Assembly: GCF_041296385.1 (NCBI RefSeq)
Contig: NW_027184061.1
Coordinates: forward strand, 1,641,501 to 1,705,500
DNA: 64,000 bases
Origin: Aphelocoma coerulescens
Taxonomy: Eukaryota; Chordata; Aves; Passeriformes; Corvidae
Direction: 5' to 3'
A program made the translations under genes and the position numbers. The notes below the pieces were generated by a model, which was not told the DNA's origin, made no database searches, and worked only from the letters and a program-made list of their open reading frames with translations. Below are positions 17,930 through 30,319 of the stretch, piece after piece. Positions within the stretch are counted from its first letter, which is position 1, and the number at the start of each line of letters is the position of its first letter.

Positions 17930-18700
17930 TCCGAATTAGGGGCGGGAGTCGGGAGGCTGCAGGGCTTCCCAAGGAGCCGGAGGCAGCCAACACGCAGGGC
18001 TGGGCAAGTCGGGCCGGGAGCAGCGGAGAGCTTTGTTTCCCTTCCCAGCTGAATGGCGGCTCGGGCCGGGCCCGTTCCAGGGCTGTTCCTCAGCTGCGGC
18101 TTTCCCCTCACGCAGCCCGGGGGGCGCTGGGAGCGCGGGGCGAGGCTGGGCCGTGTGCAGAGCCCGCCCCTCGCTGCGATTGGCCGGTGCTGCCGTCAGT
18201 CGTGGTTCTGGCGCGCTGATTGGTCGGAGCGGGGAGCAGCCCGGGCCCGGAGCCGCCGGCAGGGCGGCCGTGGCGCAGCAGAGGCGCCATTGGCGGAGCG
18301 TCTGTGCGGGCCCGGGAGCGGCGGCGGCGGCCGGAGCCCGGTGAGGCGGCGGCGGAGCTCGGAGGCGGCCCCAGCGCAGGTGGGAGCCGCGCTCGGTTCT
18401 GGCGGGGCTCGGCGCTGGCTGCGGGCGGAGGGGGCGGCAGGGGGCTGGGGCGGGTTCGTTGTGCCGTGTGGGCGCCGTGTTCGCCCTGGCGTGAGGGCGC
18501 TGCGGGAGCGGCTGCCCGCGCTCTCCTTGCCGCTGATGCCTCGGCAGGAGCCGGTGCCGGAGCAGCGCTGGCTCGTCCCGGCTGCTGTGGGTAGGACAGA
18601 GGTGGCTGCCCCGTCGGCGGGAGTGTGCGGGAAAGTTCCCGTGGCCAGAGGTTTGTGTCCCCAGAGGAGCCGGAGGAGTCCTGTAAAAGGAACTTTATTC
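17930..18700. promoter_or_regulatory. CpG island at the 5' side of the left PAK-like gene
   Basis: This dense CpG, GC-rich segment lies upstream of PAK exon 1 on the minus strand. It contains CCAAT-type sequences (gattggc at 18,177-18,183 and gattggtc near 18,218). It mirrors 38,830-39,540. A partial third copy lies at 48,378-48,655. The promoter role is inferred. Confidence 0.6.
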
Positions 18701-19793
18701 CTGGAGCAAGGGAGAGGCCACGGGGCATTTCCCGTGGGGTCTGTCCAAGTGTTGGAGGACGCAGCCTCCTTTTTATGCCGATTTCCCCGGCCGCATCTCC
18801 GTGTCCCTTTCCGCAGTGGCTGAGGTCCTTGGAAGGTACAGACTTCCCGATGCGCCTGCTGCATGTGCCCCTTAATGTGCACCCCCACTTTGTATAACAT
18901 CCGATATTCATGGCTCTGTTAAGTCTTTGTTTCCTTTGTTCTCTGTTTCACCACTTTTCCTTGGCCATCTCTTTGCCAAGAGCAGTTTGAGTCATTTAAT
19001 TTTCCACAACCTCCTGGTCCTTCTGCTGAAAGAGGATCTGATGCCATCCCAGGGTGAAATGTGGCGTTGCTCATGGGAGTGGATTGGTGGGTGAGAAGGT
19101 CAGGAGCTGGAGCTGTGTGCTTGGTTCTGATTTGGAGGACAGCTTGTAATCTAATGATGCATTGAAATGATCACTGGGTTCTCTGGCACCTGGTATGAAT
19201 TTGTTTGGGTTCCCAGGGGCTGCTCCATGGTGTTGTAGGATTTGTTCTGGTGGCCGTTCATCTTTTCCCCATTTTTGGGCGCTCCCAAAAATGCCAGGGA
19301 TGCATCAATTGACCTCTTTTCTCTGATTAAATCATCACATCCTTGGATTCCCAAGTGATTTCGCTGACCTTGAAGCAGCAAAAGCAGCCCAGTGGTCAAG
19401 CCCACCCTGTATAACCCAGACAGTGCCAGCAGATGTTGGAGTGGGAAGAGGGATGATTCCCCCCCGCTTTTGTGAGTGAAGTTCTCCCAACATTCTCCGT
19501 TTGCTGTTTTCCTTTGCAGCTTCAGGGATTTCTGTTGCAGAGTCCGAGATGCTCAGTGTGGGCTCTGCCTTTAGCGACGCAAATTCCGTCTGTGCAGGGA
19601 GGCAGAGCTTGGGGTGAGGGGCAGAAGGAATCAGGCCAATTCCTCTGGCAGGCAAGGAGAGCCTGGGACATTGTGCACACTTCCCCCAGCAGAGATAATT
19701 TGCATTTCTAAAGCTCCTCTGCTTGCTGCTTGGAAGGAAACTTCTCCTCCAGGGCAACCATCAGGTGACTCACAAGTGCCCTCCCCCCCAGCT
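18701..19793 (-). other. Conserved intergenic stretch with small open frames, function unknown
   Basis: This is mirrored at 37,640-38,830. Two minus-strand frames are kept in both arms: one of 84 codons (19,151-19,405) and one of about 105-140 codons (19,335-19,757). I recognise no domain. They may be fragments of an old transposon or of an untranslated leader, and no gene call is justified. Confidence 0.35.
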
Positions 19794-19940
19794 GCTTTCT
19801 TTTTCTTTTTCTTTTTCTTTTTCTTTTTCTTTTTCTTTTTCTTTTTCTTTTTCTTTTTCTTTTTCTTTTTCTTTTTCTTTTTCTTTTTCTTTTTCTTTTT
19901 CTTTTTTTTTCTCTTTTTCTTTTTCTTTTTCTTTTTCTTA
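19794..19940 (+). repeat. (CTTTTT)n microsatellite, left arm only
   Basis: About 24 nearly perfect ctttt t hexamers are broken only near the 3' end. The mirrored place on the right (about 37,640-37,680) has just a short A/G-rich stretch. The array therefore expanded or arrived after the arms separated. Confidence 0.95.
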
Positions 19941-19954
19941 TGTTTTTTTAGCTC

Positions 19955-21490
19955 TTTATGAGTTAAAGGGTCATCTTTATACCTCTTCCAGTTTTGCAAA
20001 ATGCAGCTTACAGGTGAACATTGAAAAACCCATTCTAAAATTCTCCCATCACTAACAGCCACGCACACACATACACAGAAAACCCCAAAACCAATAAAGA
20101 TTTTTCTACTTCTTCCCCTAAGACTAAAAATTGACTCTCACACCCCTGGCCCAAACCCAGCTGACAATGTCAGAGTAGGATTATTAAGAAAAAAAATTCT
20201 AGTGATATAATCTTGTCAACAAAACTCCTGGAAGATCAAAAACTCTCCAACGACCTTTTTAGTGTTAGAGGATCAAGGCATTACTTTATTCTGGCCAGGA
20301 TGTGCAACAGAAATCATTTCATGCACACATAGCCCAGGTGTGCAGAGAAAATCATCCCATGGCACACGAGTTTTACTCAATTTTTCCTCAACTTGATGCA
20401 GTCTAAACCCATCGAAATCCGTAGGTTTCATGTTCATTGGTTCCAAGTTGGGCAGTTCTTAGTATTTGGTTTCCTGTTGGCCCCGGATTGCTTGGCCTCT
20501 GATGTTCATTAGGTTCACACTCCTTGATTTCCTTCTCAGCCTTTTCCAGAGCAGGGGTCTCCAGCTGTGCTGGGGGCAGTGTCTGGGGTAGCTGTTCCTT
20601 GATGTTTGCTGATGGGCGTTGATGTTCTGTTGATGGGCGTTATCTTTTTGGGTATCTTTTGGGCTGTTCCCAGTCTGTTGAGATGTTAAGCTCATCTCCC
20701 TTGAGTGGTGTAACATCCCTTAAAGTCCCCAGGCAGGGTCTGTGCCAGCCGAGCTTCCTGTGGAAGAGATTTCACAAGAGACAGGATTCTGGCCACAGAC
20801 TGCTAGAAACAGACATCCCTTATCTCCACCCCGCACTAGGTCGGGAATTCGCAGGGTGAGGAATTGCAAACCTCAATTCCAGGGAGATAATTGAATATCT
20901 GCCCTGGATCTGGCTCTTCTTCTTGCCAAAGCCAATGGCAGCAGCCGTACCCGTGGCATCTCACTGCCCGTGGGTGCTCATCCTCTGACAGCAGCTGAGC
21001 TTTCTGCAAAATCATTCGTTTCTCCAGTGACCCAAACAAGATCGATAAAAGTAAATCCTGATCCTTCCACATCCCGTAGCCTCCTGGGGGCCGGGGGCCA
21101 CTGCCGGCCCTGCCCGGGGGGTGTTGGGGTCAGGCAGTGCCCGGCGCTGAGCCCCGGCTGCCCCACAGCCCCGGCCCGGCCCCGCAGCTCCCCACAGGCC
21201 CCCAGCCCGTGCTGCCCTGTCCTGCTGCTCCCCACCACAGAGGAACACCCTAAAATCCTGAACTTCTTTTTCTGTCCTGTCCTGGAACGCGGGGATACAA
21301 AAGATCTGGATCAGCTGGCAAATGTTGAGGATAAGATGGTGCTGAAAAGCACCCCACTCCTCACTTTTTTCTCTTCCTCCTCTTTTCCATCTTCCTTTTC
21401 CTTTCTTACCACATAGATTCCTCCTGCTGCTGTTTGCCTTAACCATATTCCTGCACACTCCCTTCAACCAATCCCTTCCCAGCACACCAA
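19955..21490 (-). mobile_element. Gammaretrovirus-like ERV, internally deleted (left arm)
   Basis: Read right to left, it holds a gag-like 3' segment (about 21,240-21,000). This joins directly to an integrase-end/env-like segment (about 20,970-20,760) and then an LTR-like block (about 20,690-19,980) with an AATAAA. The fuller copy at 34,194-37,600 contains about 2 kb of protease and integrase sequence between these two pieces (34,640-36,635). This copy is therefore a deletion derivative. The same derivative sits on the right arm at 32,690-34,193, so it predates the duplication. It is not coding-competent. Confidence 0.75.
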
Positions 21491-21912
21491 CACCATCCGT
21501 CCCCTGTTGCTGAGACCCCTTCTCGACTTCCCTTTTTACCCGTGCTGGGTGTCCATGTCCTTAATTAGCTCTGGGAGAATGTGCAAACTGCCTCAATATT
21601 GTCCCCTTTTGTATAGGAAACGATGTCCATGGTTCTGTTCCGGCTTTGTTGTTGTTCTGGAAGTTGAGGAATTGAGCAGGAGCTTGGCTGAGCAGCAGTG
21701 TGTGTCAGTCAGTGCCATTTTGAGGAGCTGCTGGTTTGTGCTGTCACTTGCTTGTGTGCAAGTGCGTGTGGCTGTGTCCGAGCAGATTCAGAGCATGTGT
21801 TTGTAAGGAGGCGTTGGTGTTGTTGGTTCGCTGGGGGTGCCCGGTTTTCGGGACATCCCCCCTGGAGCAGGGTGTCCCCCCTTGGTGCAGGCGCGGCCCT
21901 CAGGCAGCGCTC
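21491..21912. other. Stretch between ERV and SXY module, no gene seen
   Basis: This is mirrored at 32,262-32,690. The part next to the Y box (21,835-21,912) recurs in the spacer at 29,440-29,540, with phrases such as gatgtcccgaaaac. It is thus part of the duplicated class II promoter/leader block. No coding sequence is supported. Confidence 0.45.
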
Positions 21913-21955
21913 AGCCAATCAGAAGGCGCGGCGCTGGTGACTCAGCAGTTGCCAG
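21913..21955 (-). promoter_or_regulatory. MHC class II SXY-type promoter module, copy 2
   Basis: On the minus strand an X1-like cctggcaactg (21,955-21,945) is followed by X2-like tgagtcac (21,944-21,937) and Y box ctgattggct (21,922-21,913). It points away from the zinc-finger gene that begins further right, so the block between could act divergently. Its mirror is copy 4. Confidence 0.7.
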
Positions 21956-22814
21956 GCAGAGCCGCAGCGCCCGGCGCTCCCCAGCTGGAGCCCACGTGTG
22001 GCCCGGCCTTGGCGCCCCCCGCCAGGGGAATTTGGGGAGGTGGGAGGGGGGGAGCGCCAAGGCCGGGCCGGGCCGTGCTGTGCTGGCAGAAGTGGCTGCG
22101 GCGGGGGCCGAGTGCGGGCAGGAGCGGCCGAGAGCCCAGCGCTGCCCCAGCCCGAGCTGCCGCAGCTGCATCGCTGCTCCAGCCCGAGCTGCCGCAGCTG
22201 CATCGCTGCTCGTGCTGTGCGATCCGAGAGCTCTGGGGGGCAGAGCGAGCCAGGGCTGGGTGCTGGGCCTGGGGGGAGCAGGAGAAAGGCTGGAGGAGCA
22301 GGGCTGGAGACCAGAATGGTGAAACGATGGCCGTGGGAGCAGCAAGTGGGATTCTGCAGGAGAAGGAGTAGTGTGAGGAAGAGGAGTGTGAGGAAGAGTA
22401 GGGATTCAGGAGGAGGAGGATCAGGACGAGGAGGCACCCCAAGGTTCCAGCACTCGCTGTATCTGCAGCCTCCCTCCAGCCCCAGGAGTGTTGCCCCCCC
22501 CATCCAGCAGGTGATCAGGGAGGGGGATCCACGATTTTCCAGGGGATGAATCTTGGTGTTTCTGAGGTTTCTTGGTTTCCCTGTTGGTGCTTTGGGTTTT
22601 TTTTGTGGGGGCTGAATGTTTATATTTTGGAGGGAGCTTTCTCTGAATCTTGATGTTTTGGTAGTTTTGGGTCTGTGTCTTAATGTCTGGGGGACTTTTG
22701 GGCTGAGTCTCTGTGTTTTTGAGATTTTTACAGACACAAGATGCCCGGTGATGGACCTGGGCAGGAGGAACCCCCAGCCCGAGGCGCTCACCCCATGTTT
22801 CTTCCCCAATCCAG
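21956..22814. promoter_or_regulatory. CpG-rich region upstream of the left zinc-finger locus
   Basis: The CpG-rich part spans about 21,960-22,260. It contains a tandem duplication of about 31 bp (about 22,150-22,212, cagctgcatcgctgctc twice) that is single on the right arm. Beyond it, T- and G-rich DNA (22,550-22,740) leads to the splice acceptor at 22,814. A non-coding first exon for the zinc-finger gene could lie here, but I cannot place it. Confidence 0.45.
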
Positions 22815-23498
<684 letters not shown>

Positions 23499-23990
23499 GG
23501 GAAGCCCTGCGAGTGCCCCGAGTGCGGGAAGAGCTTCGTGTGCTGCTCCACCTCCATCCCCCGTGGGAGGATCGGCGTTGGGTGATCCCCAGTGACCCCC
23601 GTGGGGCAGAGCCCTGGTGACCCCCGTTCCGGGTGATCCGCGCTGGGTGGGGGGAAGGTGTTGGAGAGATTTCTTTGCCTTCTCCTTGTGCTGCTGGGAT
23701 TTGGTTGGTAATAAATTCCCTCCCTGTGCCCAGGCTGGGTCTGTTGGATCTGGAAGCTTCCTCCATGTCTGGCAGAGCCAATCCCTGGTGGCTCCAAAGT
23801 TGGAGGTGCCGGATGCAGAGATGCCCCCACAACCCCTGGGAAGGAGGGAGGAGGAGGAGGGTGTTTTTAAGGGTCTTCTTTTCCTTCTCTTTCTCCTGAT
23901 GTTATTTTTTCAGTGTCATCAATTTAATTAATATCTCTAATTAGAGCCTGTTGTGCCTGTTCCGGTGTTTGCTGAGGGATCTCTCCCAGT
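23499..23990. other. 3' flank of zinc-finger gene
   Basis: A post-stop degenerate finger (23,499-23,570) is followed by a 3' UTR-like sequence with aataaa at about 23,709. The segment 23,743-23,940 is absent from the right arm. Confidence 0.5.
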
Positions 23991-24354
23991 CCTTATCCCC
24001 AGCCAGGAACCCTCGGTTCCATTTTCTCTCCCCTGTGTGGCTGCGGGGGGCAGGGACAGAGTGGCTTTGGTGGGTGCCTGGCACCGGGCCAGCGTCACCC
24101 CAGGCCATGGGCACCCCTGAGATCCCGCGTCCCTGGGGACACATTTCTGGGCACAGCTGAGCTCCCACCTGCCCCGCACCCCGAGGTTCCCCCTCCCAAA
24201 AAATTCCACCGCGGGGCTGCAGCATCCCTAAAGCCCCATAGCCAATCAAAATCGTGGCCAGCGCTGGCCATGGGGTGAGTGGTGGCAGCTGGGGCCGTAC
24301 TGGTGGCACTGGTGGTGCTGGGAGCCCCCCCGGCTGCGGGCGTGGAGCTCTCAG

Positions 24355-24835
24355 GTGAGCCGGGGGTGGCGTGACGTGATGGGAAAGGGGGGGAGAAGGG
24401 GAAAAAGGGGTGATGGGACCCCTAAAATGAGTGAGAGCTGGAGGGGACCCTCAAAGGAAGAGCAGGAGGGGGCTGAAGAGTGGGGGAGAAACGGGTGGGA
24501 GGGGCTGGGAAAGTGGGGAAAAGTGGAGGATGGGACCCAAAAACGGAGCGGGAGTGGGCTGGGGATTGGGGGATGGTGGGGGAAAAGGGTGGAAAGGGTG
24601 AAAAGGGGGGAATGGGAGTCCAAAACTCCTCTGGGGAGCGGCTGGAAATGGTGGGAGAGGGGATGTGAAATAGGGAGAAGAGTGGAAAAGAGGAAGTCCG
24701 AGCACGGGCAGGAGGGTCCCGTGGCGGCCGTGGGGCACAGGGGGTGCGGAGCGGGGATCCGGGGTGGCTCCCGGAGCTCTGGGCGTGCTGGGGGCTGCAG
24801 GGGGGCACCCCCTGAGCTGTGTCCCGCACACACAG
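24355..24835 (+). other. Intron 1 of the MHC class II B pseudogene
   Basis: This is a G- and purine-rich sequence of repeated gggaaaag/gtggga phrases bounded by a GT donor at 24,355 and a cacag acceptor at 24,835. The open frames across it come from composition. Confidence 0.6.
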
Positions 24836-25319
24836 GGGTGTTCCAGGGGATGATGAAGTCCGAGTGTCACTTCATTAAGGGCACCGAGCGGGTGAGGTTG
24901 GTGCAGAGGAGCATCTGACAGCGGGAGCAGCAACTGCACTCGCCAGCGATGTGGGGCTGTTTGTGGGGGACAGCCCGTGTGGGGAGAAACAGGCGCAGTG
25001 CTGGAACAGCCATCCAGCCAGACTGGGGTACAAACGGGCTCTGGCGGACAGGCTCTGCCGGTACCACCGCGACATCGTTGCCCCGTTGCTCGCGGCCCGC
25101 AGAGGTGCAGAACGTCGGGCAGAGCGAGTCCCCTCGGGCCCTGCCCTGGGGATGAGCCTGGAGCCCCTCAGCCCCCCTGGTGCCCATCCCCGGGGCCTCT
25201 TGTCCTTCCAGCTTCCCCTGAGGTGTCCCAGTCCCTCCCAGTCCATCCCAGTCCATCCCAGTCTCTCCCAGTGCCCCCGCGCGTGTCCATCCCAGCCCTG
25301 CGTGGCGCTGACGCCCCTC

Positions 25320-25363
25320 AGCCAATCAGAGCGCGTCTCTCTGATGACTCATCAGTTGCCAGG
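25320..25363 (-). promoter_or_regulatory. MHC class II SXY-type promoter module, copy 3 (in the spacer)
   Basis: On the minus strand: X1-like cctggcaactg (25,363-25,353), X2-like tgagtcat (25,351-25,344) and Y box ctgattggct (25,329-25,320). It lies inside the plus-strand class II pseudogene, where the beta-2 exon should be, and points against it. It therefore marks a rearrangement join rather than this gene's promoter. Confidence 0.65.
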
Positions 25364-26329
25364 CAGACCCGCAGCGCCGAGTGCCCCGTGCTGGACTCGG
25401 CCTCCCAGTGCCGCGCGCTCCATTCCCAGTCGCTCCCAGTGCCCTCCCAGTGCCTCCCCAGTGCTCTCAGTCCACTCCCCTCTCACGAGGGCAGCTCACT
25501 TCTCTCAGAACACCCCAACCCGAAGCTGTATATGCTTCTAGGCCGATCTCTTGTCCTATTTTTCAGTGTTGGGTGTTCCATCAAGAGCCACCCTTCTTTT
25601 TAACCTTGGCAAAGGGACTGGGAGAGGGTTTGGGGGATCCTCGCAGGGCAGGGAGCAACTGGGATGGGGTTTGTGGAGTCCTGGAGGAGATGAGAGTGGG
25701 TTTGGCATGTGCTAGAAGGTTTAACAGCATTCTGGACAGACTGGGGATGAAAAAAAGAGGGGTTAGGGGGTCCTGATGGCTCTCTGGGGCGTTTTTTGAG
25801 AGGTCCTGACCCCTGTGGACCCCCGACAGATGCCAGCGGACACTGCCCGCAGCAAGATTCTGACAGGGATCGGGGACTTCGTGTTGGGCTTCATCTTCCT
25901 GGCGCTGGGGCTCGGCTTTCACTTGCTCGAGAAGGTGACGGGGGGTCCCGGGGATCGCATCCCCCTCCCCCAGAGCGTGTGTGCCCCCCCGGGGCCCCCC
26001 AGCCCGGTGTCACCCCCTTTGCTCTGCCCACAGAGCTCCTGAGCCGCCGGCGGCCGCAGCCCCTCCCCGTGGCCTCGGGCCTGGCCGGGACCCCCCGCTC
26101 CGTCCCCGCGCTGATTTTGGGGGGGTCGTGTGTCCCCCCCAGCCCCGCTGTCACTCTGCCCCCACCTGGCTGCTCCCAGTGTTCCCAGTAAAGCTTCCCA
26201 GTTCGGGCTGATCCCGTTTATTGGGGGGCACTGGGGATGGACTCTGGGGAACCCCGCGGAGGGGCCGAGATTGGAGGGGGCAAAACCGGCACTGGGATGG
26301 ATCGGGAATGGGGCCCCCGTGTGTCCCCC

Positions 26330-26880
26330 CCGTGTCACCCCACTCTGGGTGCTGGGAGCCCCCGGCTGCGGGCGAGGAGCGCTTGGGTGAGTGGGGAGGG
26401 GTGCAGGGACGATGGGAAAGGTGTCTGAGAGGGGGATGAGGGCCGGGGGACAGTGGGAAAGGACTTCCCATGAGAGTCCCTTCGTGTCCCCATCACTTGA
26501 TCTCTTCAGCTGTTCCCTGGGGCTCTCGGGGGGGCAGAACCTCACTGGGGTGGTCCCCAAACCCCTGTCCCTCCCTGGGGGTCTCATGGGGGGTTCCTCC
26601 CCACCCAGCAGCTGGTGCTGAGGCGGCCGTGGGGCAGAGAGGGGTGGGAAAGGGGTGTCCAGGGGGGTCCCTTGAGCTCCCAACCTGCTGAGGGGTGCTG
26701 GGGGCTGCTGGAGGGGGGCACCCCCTGACCTGTCTCCCACACAGGTGTGTTCCATTCCTGGGGAAAAGCCCACTGGCACTTCCTTGATGACAACAACTGG
26801 GTGAAGTTCATGGACAGGAACATCTACAACTGGGAGCAGTTTGGGCACAGGGGATACCCCAAAATTTGGAGGTGGGATGG
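26330..26880 (+). pseudogene. Second MHC class II B 5' fragment
   Basis: A signal-peptide-end remnant (about 26,345-26,385) is followed by intron-like sequence. An acceptor (cacag, about 26,742-26,746) then leads into a beta-1 exon start with GVFHSWGKAHWHF and IYNWEQF. Homology fades after about 26,870 and no later exons follow. It is a broken tandem duplicate of the class II B 5' half. Confidence 0.72.
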
Positions 26881-28002
26881 AGTTGCTTTGAGGTGGAATT
26901 GAGCCCTTTGCAGTGGGATGGAGTCGCTGTGAGGTGCCTTCGATCCCTCTCGGCTTTTGGGGTGCAGAGCTGTGAGGGACTGAAATGTTCCGGGTTAGTG
27001 GCTCAAACCATTGGCCACCGGCAGCAGCAGCGGGGCCTTTGCTGGCCGTGGGCACAGGGAGCGCCCGGGGGCACAGGGGGGGAACACCCAGCCCGGAGGG
27101 GCCGAGCCGGGCCTGGAGCCAGGGAAGGGCAGAGGCTGATGGGAAGCAGATCCGGCCAGGTGGGACAGGGCTTTGGAGCAGGGCAGCGCCCTCCCTTACA
27201 CAACTGGCCCAGCTCTGGGAACCCGCCCGGGGCAGGCCCGGGACATGCACACAGAGGCCTGGAGGTTGCCATCCCTTCGCATGGGCCATGCCTGGCTCAG
27301 CTGCGCTGCCGGGAGGGGCAGGGCCATGTCTTAGAAGGGGCCATAAACCATCAGAGCCCCCAAAGTGCCCCGGGATCCACAGTGTGACATCGGACACTGC
27401 AAAACTCCCCCGGGGGAGGTACCTGGGTGTTCACCCAAACCTGAACCTGTATTAACCCACCGAACTTGGAGTTTCCGGGGCTTCCCCAGCCCCCACGGGA
27501 TCCAGCCTGGGACCATCACTTACACCAAGGACAGCGACATTGGAACAACCAAATCCAAAAGTTTTGTTCCTGATCCAGGGCTGCTGACTGTGTATCCTTC
27601 TACTCTCCTACTTTCTTTGCCGTTATACATTTCCTAAGTGTTACTTTTATGCTTTTAATATTACTGGAGGTGGTAACCAAAAGGGCTTCAAACCCCCTTC
27701 ACACAGCAACCAAACTGTTCTGAAATAAACCCTACAGAGATATATTTATAAACACAGATCTTTCACTGTTGTTTCACTCTCATCTGCCCCAGGGGAGCCA
27801 TGAACCAGACCCTGGGTTACCCTCGCCTTCAGGGGCGGGGCGGAACAGGAGCCGGACACGGGGGAAGCTTCTGGAAGCTGCTGACGGAAGCCACCCCTGG
27901 AGGCCCCCTATTTCCAAAGCCTGGCCATGCAAACCCAGGACACTGGATCCAAACATGGATCACTCAGACGGGGGGCACCAGGGCTCTGCCTGTCGTGGTT
28001 TG
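26881..28002. other. Unclassified spacer sequence
   Basis: A GC-rich part (26,900-27,350) gives way to mixed sequence with an AT-rich block (27,590-27,780) containing aataaa (about 27,723). The latter looks like an LTR end or transposon tail, but I cannot name it. No gene is supported. Confidence 0.35.
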
Positions 28003-29230
28003 ACGCAGCTGAGCGTCAAGCACACGAAATCTCCTTTTTTTCATAAGGGGAAATAAGAAAATATTGAGGAAAACTAGAGAGCTGTGAAGCAGAACAGGTT
28101 CAAACTTAAACAGTTGCTGTACAAAGAAAAAGTTTATCACCAACAGAATTAAAAGTAAAAAGAAATAACAAGAAATTAAAGCAAACCTCCCCTCTCTTCC
28201 AGCACTTCCCTCCTTTTACCCAACTCGCAGAAAGGAAGCAGAACATGGGATTTTAGTCAGTGTTGCAGTTCTTGAAGAGTCTCTTTGTTATGCTTAAGGA
28301 AAAAAGGGTTTTCTTCTGCATCACGTGGTTCCCAAAGTGCCACCAACAGCAGACCCGCCCGGGAAGAAACAATCTGCTGTGGTGTAAAACATCTCTGCCC
28401 TGAAACATCTCACAGTTCCTTCACACTGCCAGACAGGGGCCATCACATGGGGTTATTAGTCTTTGTAAGGATGAATTACTTTGGCCTGAACACAAAGGGT
28501 TGGTTGTTTTTTTTTTTTGTGACAGGAGGTCTCTAAAAGCCTCTCAATACTTCTATATAGCCTGGCATAGGCACTTTTCCTAAATTTCATGGGTCACGGG
28601 TGAACTTTCCATCCCTCCATGTACTCCAAATGGATCAAAGAGACAGTTTGTGATATTACAGTTTCTTACCACGGCCTGCAGGAAGTTTTTTAAGCTGCGC
28701 GCGAGAATCGCGGCACCGCCCTCTTTTCTCCCGTCGCCATTTCCAGCTCCGTCCCACAGGACTCACTTTCTCTTCTCTCTGACTCCGAAGCCGCCACGTT
28801 GAAGAGTGTTCTTGTTCGGGCTCTACGGTGGAGAAAGCCTGGCTCCCTTTGTGCTGCTGGCTGCGTGGTGTCCTCTTCAGTTCAGCGCGGAGTGTGCTGG
28901 CTGCAGACAGGAGGCTCCGCCGGCTCCCGCTGGCTCCGCCGGCCCCGCGTGGAGAGGAGAGGGACCCGCCGGTGCCAGGGAGCCGCGCCGGATGGGTTTA
29001 GCTGTGTGGCACTCCATGGCTGGCTTTAGCTGCCTGCGGCTCTGGGACAGTTCCCCCCCAGCAGTGACACAGGGTCTGTGCTGCGGCGTTGGGAAAGGAG
29101 GGGGTGCAGGGGCCCTGACCCGGCGGGGCCCGGAGGCTCCAAGGTCCCCGCACCTTCCGGCAGGAGAGCTGGAACGAAAGGAATTCCCGCGTTTCCGTGT
29201 GGTTTAAATGTGTAAATTGTGAGAAGCGTC
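28003..29230 (-). mobile_element. ERVK-type LTR-like segment in the spacer
   Basis: It opens with tgtcgtggtttgacgc, a signature of widespread avian ERVK LTR ends (complement ...ccacgaca). AT-rich sequence follows, then a CpG-rich block (28,680-29,180) like an R/U5 region. No viral genes are visible. The outer limit is uncertain. Confidence 0.45.
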
Positions 29231-30319
29231 ATTAGTCTAAAAGACTGTCCATCAACTCAGGATCAATCCCCTACATCACCTCTGAACCAACCCCGCTACC
29301 AAAACCAGGCTGTGCAAGCCCAGTAGAGCCCCAAAACTGGGAAGCCAGGTATCCAGGAGCTCAGCTGCACCCCAAAATGGGGATGGAGATGTCCAGGGGC
29401 TCAGCTGTGCCCAAAAACGAGGCCCCAGCTGAGGGCGTTCTCTGCTTGGCTGAGCGCTGCCTGAGGGCTGGGGCTGCAGTAAGGGGGACACCCTCCTCCA
29501 GCTGGGATGTCCCGAAAACGGGGGACCCCCACAAGCCCCTCACAACCCCCGGGGCTGGGCTGCCCCTGCCTGGATGCTGGGAAACACCTAACTACTGCAC
29601 AGGGACGGTGATTTACCAAAATATGAATATTGATCTAATATCAATATCCACCTGAGACGGACAAAAACTCTCTAACAGTTTAAAGTTAGAAAGTTTATGT
29701 TTTATGTGGCGCCAGGCACTGCGTGGCATAGCTCCCTAAGATGCAGGCCCCAGTACAAGCAAACATGATACCTTTTATTTCCAAATATTATGAATATCCA
29801 AAATACAAATGTATATTCATAACATTAACACCTCCCATTCTCCGCTTCGTATGGAAATGAGCTTAAATGTCATTAAGCATGCGTAGTGTGTGTCCTGAAT
29901 TGAGTCGGTGGTCTTGAATTGGGTCAGTGGTCCCAAAGATGAAGTAACTCATCTTCCTCATTTTGACCTTTTTGCTTCTCTGAGTTTTAACTATTCTAAT
30001 TACTTTAGTGACCTGTAAGTTTCCTCTTGCATGATTTTTGGATGGGCTCCCACAAAGGGAAGAAATTGGTGATTGTTTTTATTCTATACACCAACTTATC
30101 AATGTTTCTGCTCCTTATTCTAGGCACAGCTAAACAAACATGCAAATGACAGATCATCAATTATTTGGTAATCAGTTACTAACATCTAAAACTCTGTTTC
30201 AAGTCCAGCTCTCCTAACTATTTTGATTAACCCTCACTGGGCCCAAGCCTCCAACTGAAATCCCAAGCCTATGACTAAAATCTTTGTTTCCTCTATGTTT
30301 CAACAGGAAATACAAGGAA
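29231..30319. other. Spacer end: class II leader fragment plus AT-rich LTR-like DNA
   Basis: The stretch 29,440-29,540 repeats the DNA that follows the Y box in SXY copies 2 and 4 (ggctgagcgctgcctgaggg and gatgtcccgaaaac), with the X-Y core lost. From 29,680 to 30,300 the DNA is AT-rich, resembles retroviral LTR sequence and ends at a polypyrimidine/cag. It has no gene. Confidence 0.45.

Larger units (their letters stand above)
24270..26200 (+). pseudogene. MHC class II B pseudogene lacking the beta-2 exon
   Basis: Class II beta chains present peptides to helper T cells. Exon 1 (24,270-24,354) encodes a typical signal peptide, but its third codon is TGA (24,276-24,278). Exon 2 (24,836-25,104) encodes a beta-1 domain start (motifs ECHFIKGTERVR). 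It then has an in-frame stop at about 24,916 and a net one-base loss, after which GLFVGDSPCGE and CRYH appear in another frame. Exon 3 (beta-2, Ig-like) is missing; that interval carries an SXY module. Exon 4 (25,830-25,934) encodes the membrane segment LALGLGFHLLEK. A tail exon near 26,034 and a 3' UTR with agtaaa follow. It is non-functional by several independent lesions. Confidence 0.88.

Noticed and set aside
25919..27397. 492-codon minus-strand frame across the spacer
   Set aside because: It lies antisense to the MHC class II pseudogene and crosses its exons, introns and 3' UTR. It shows no recognisable domain.
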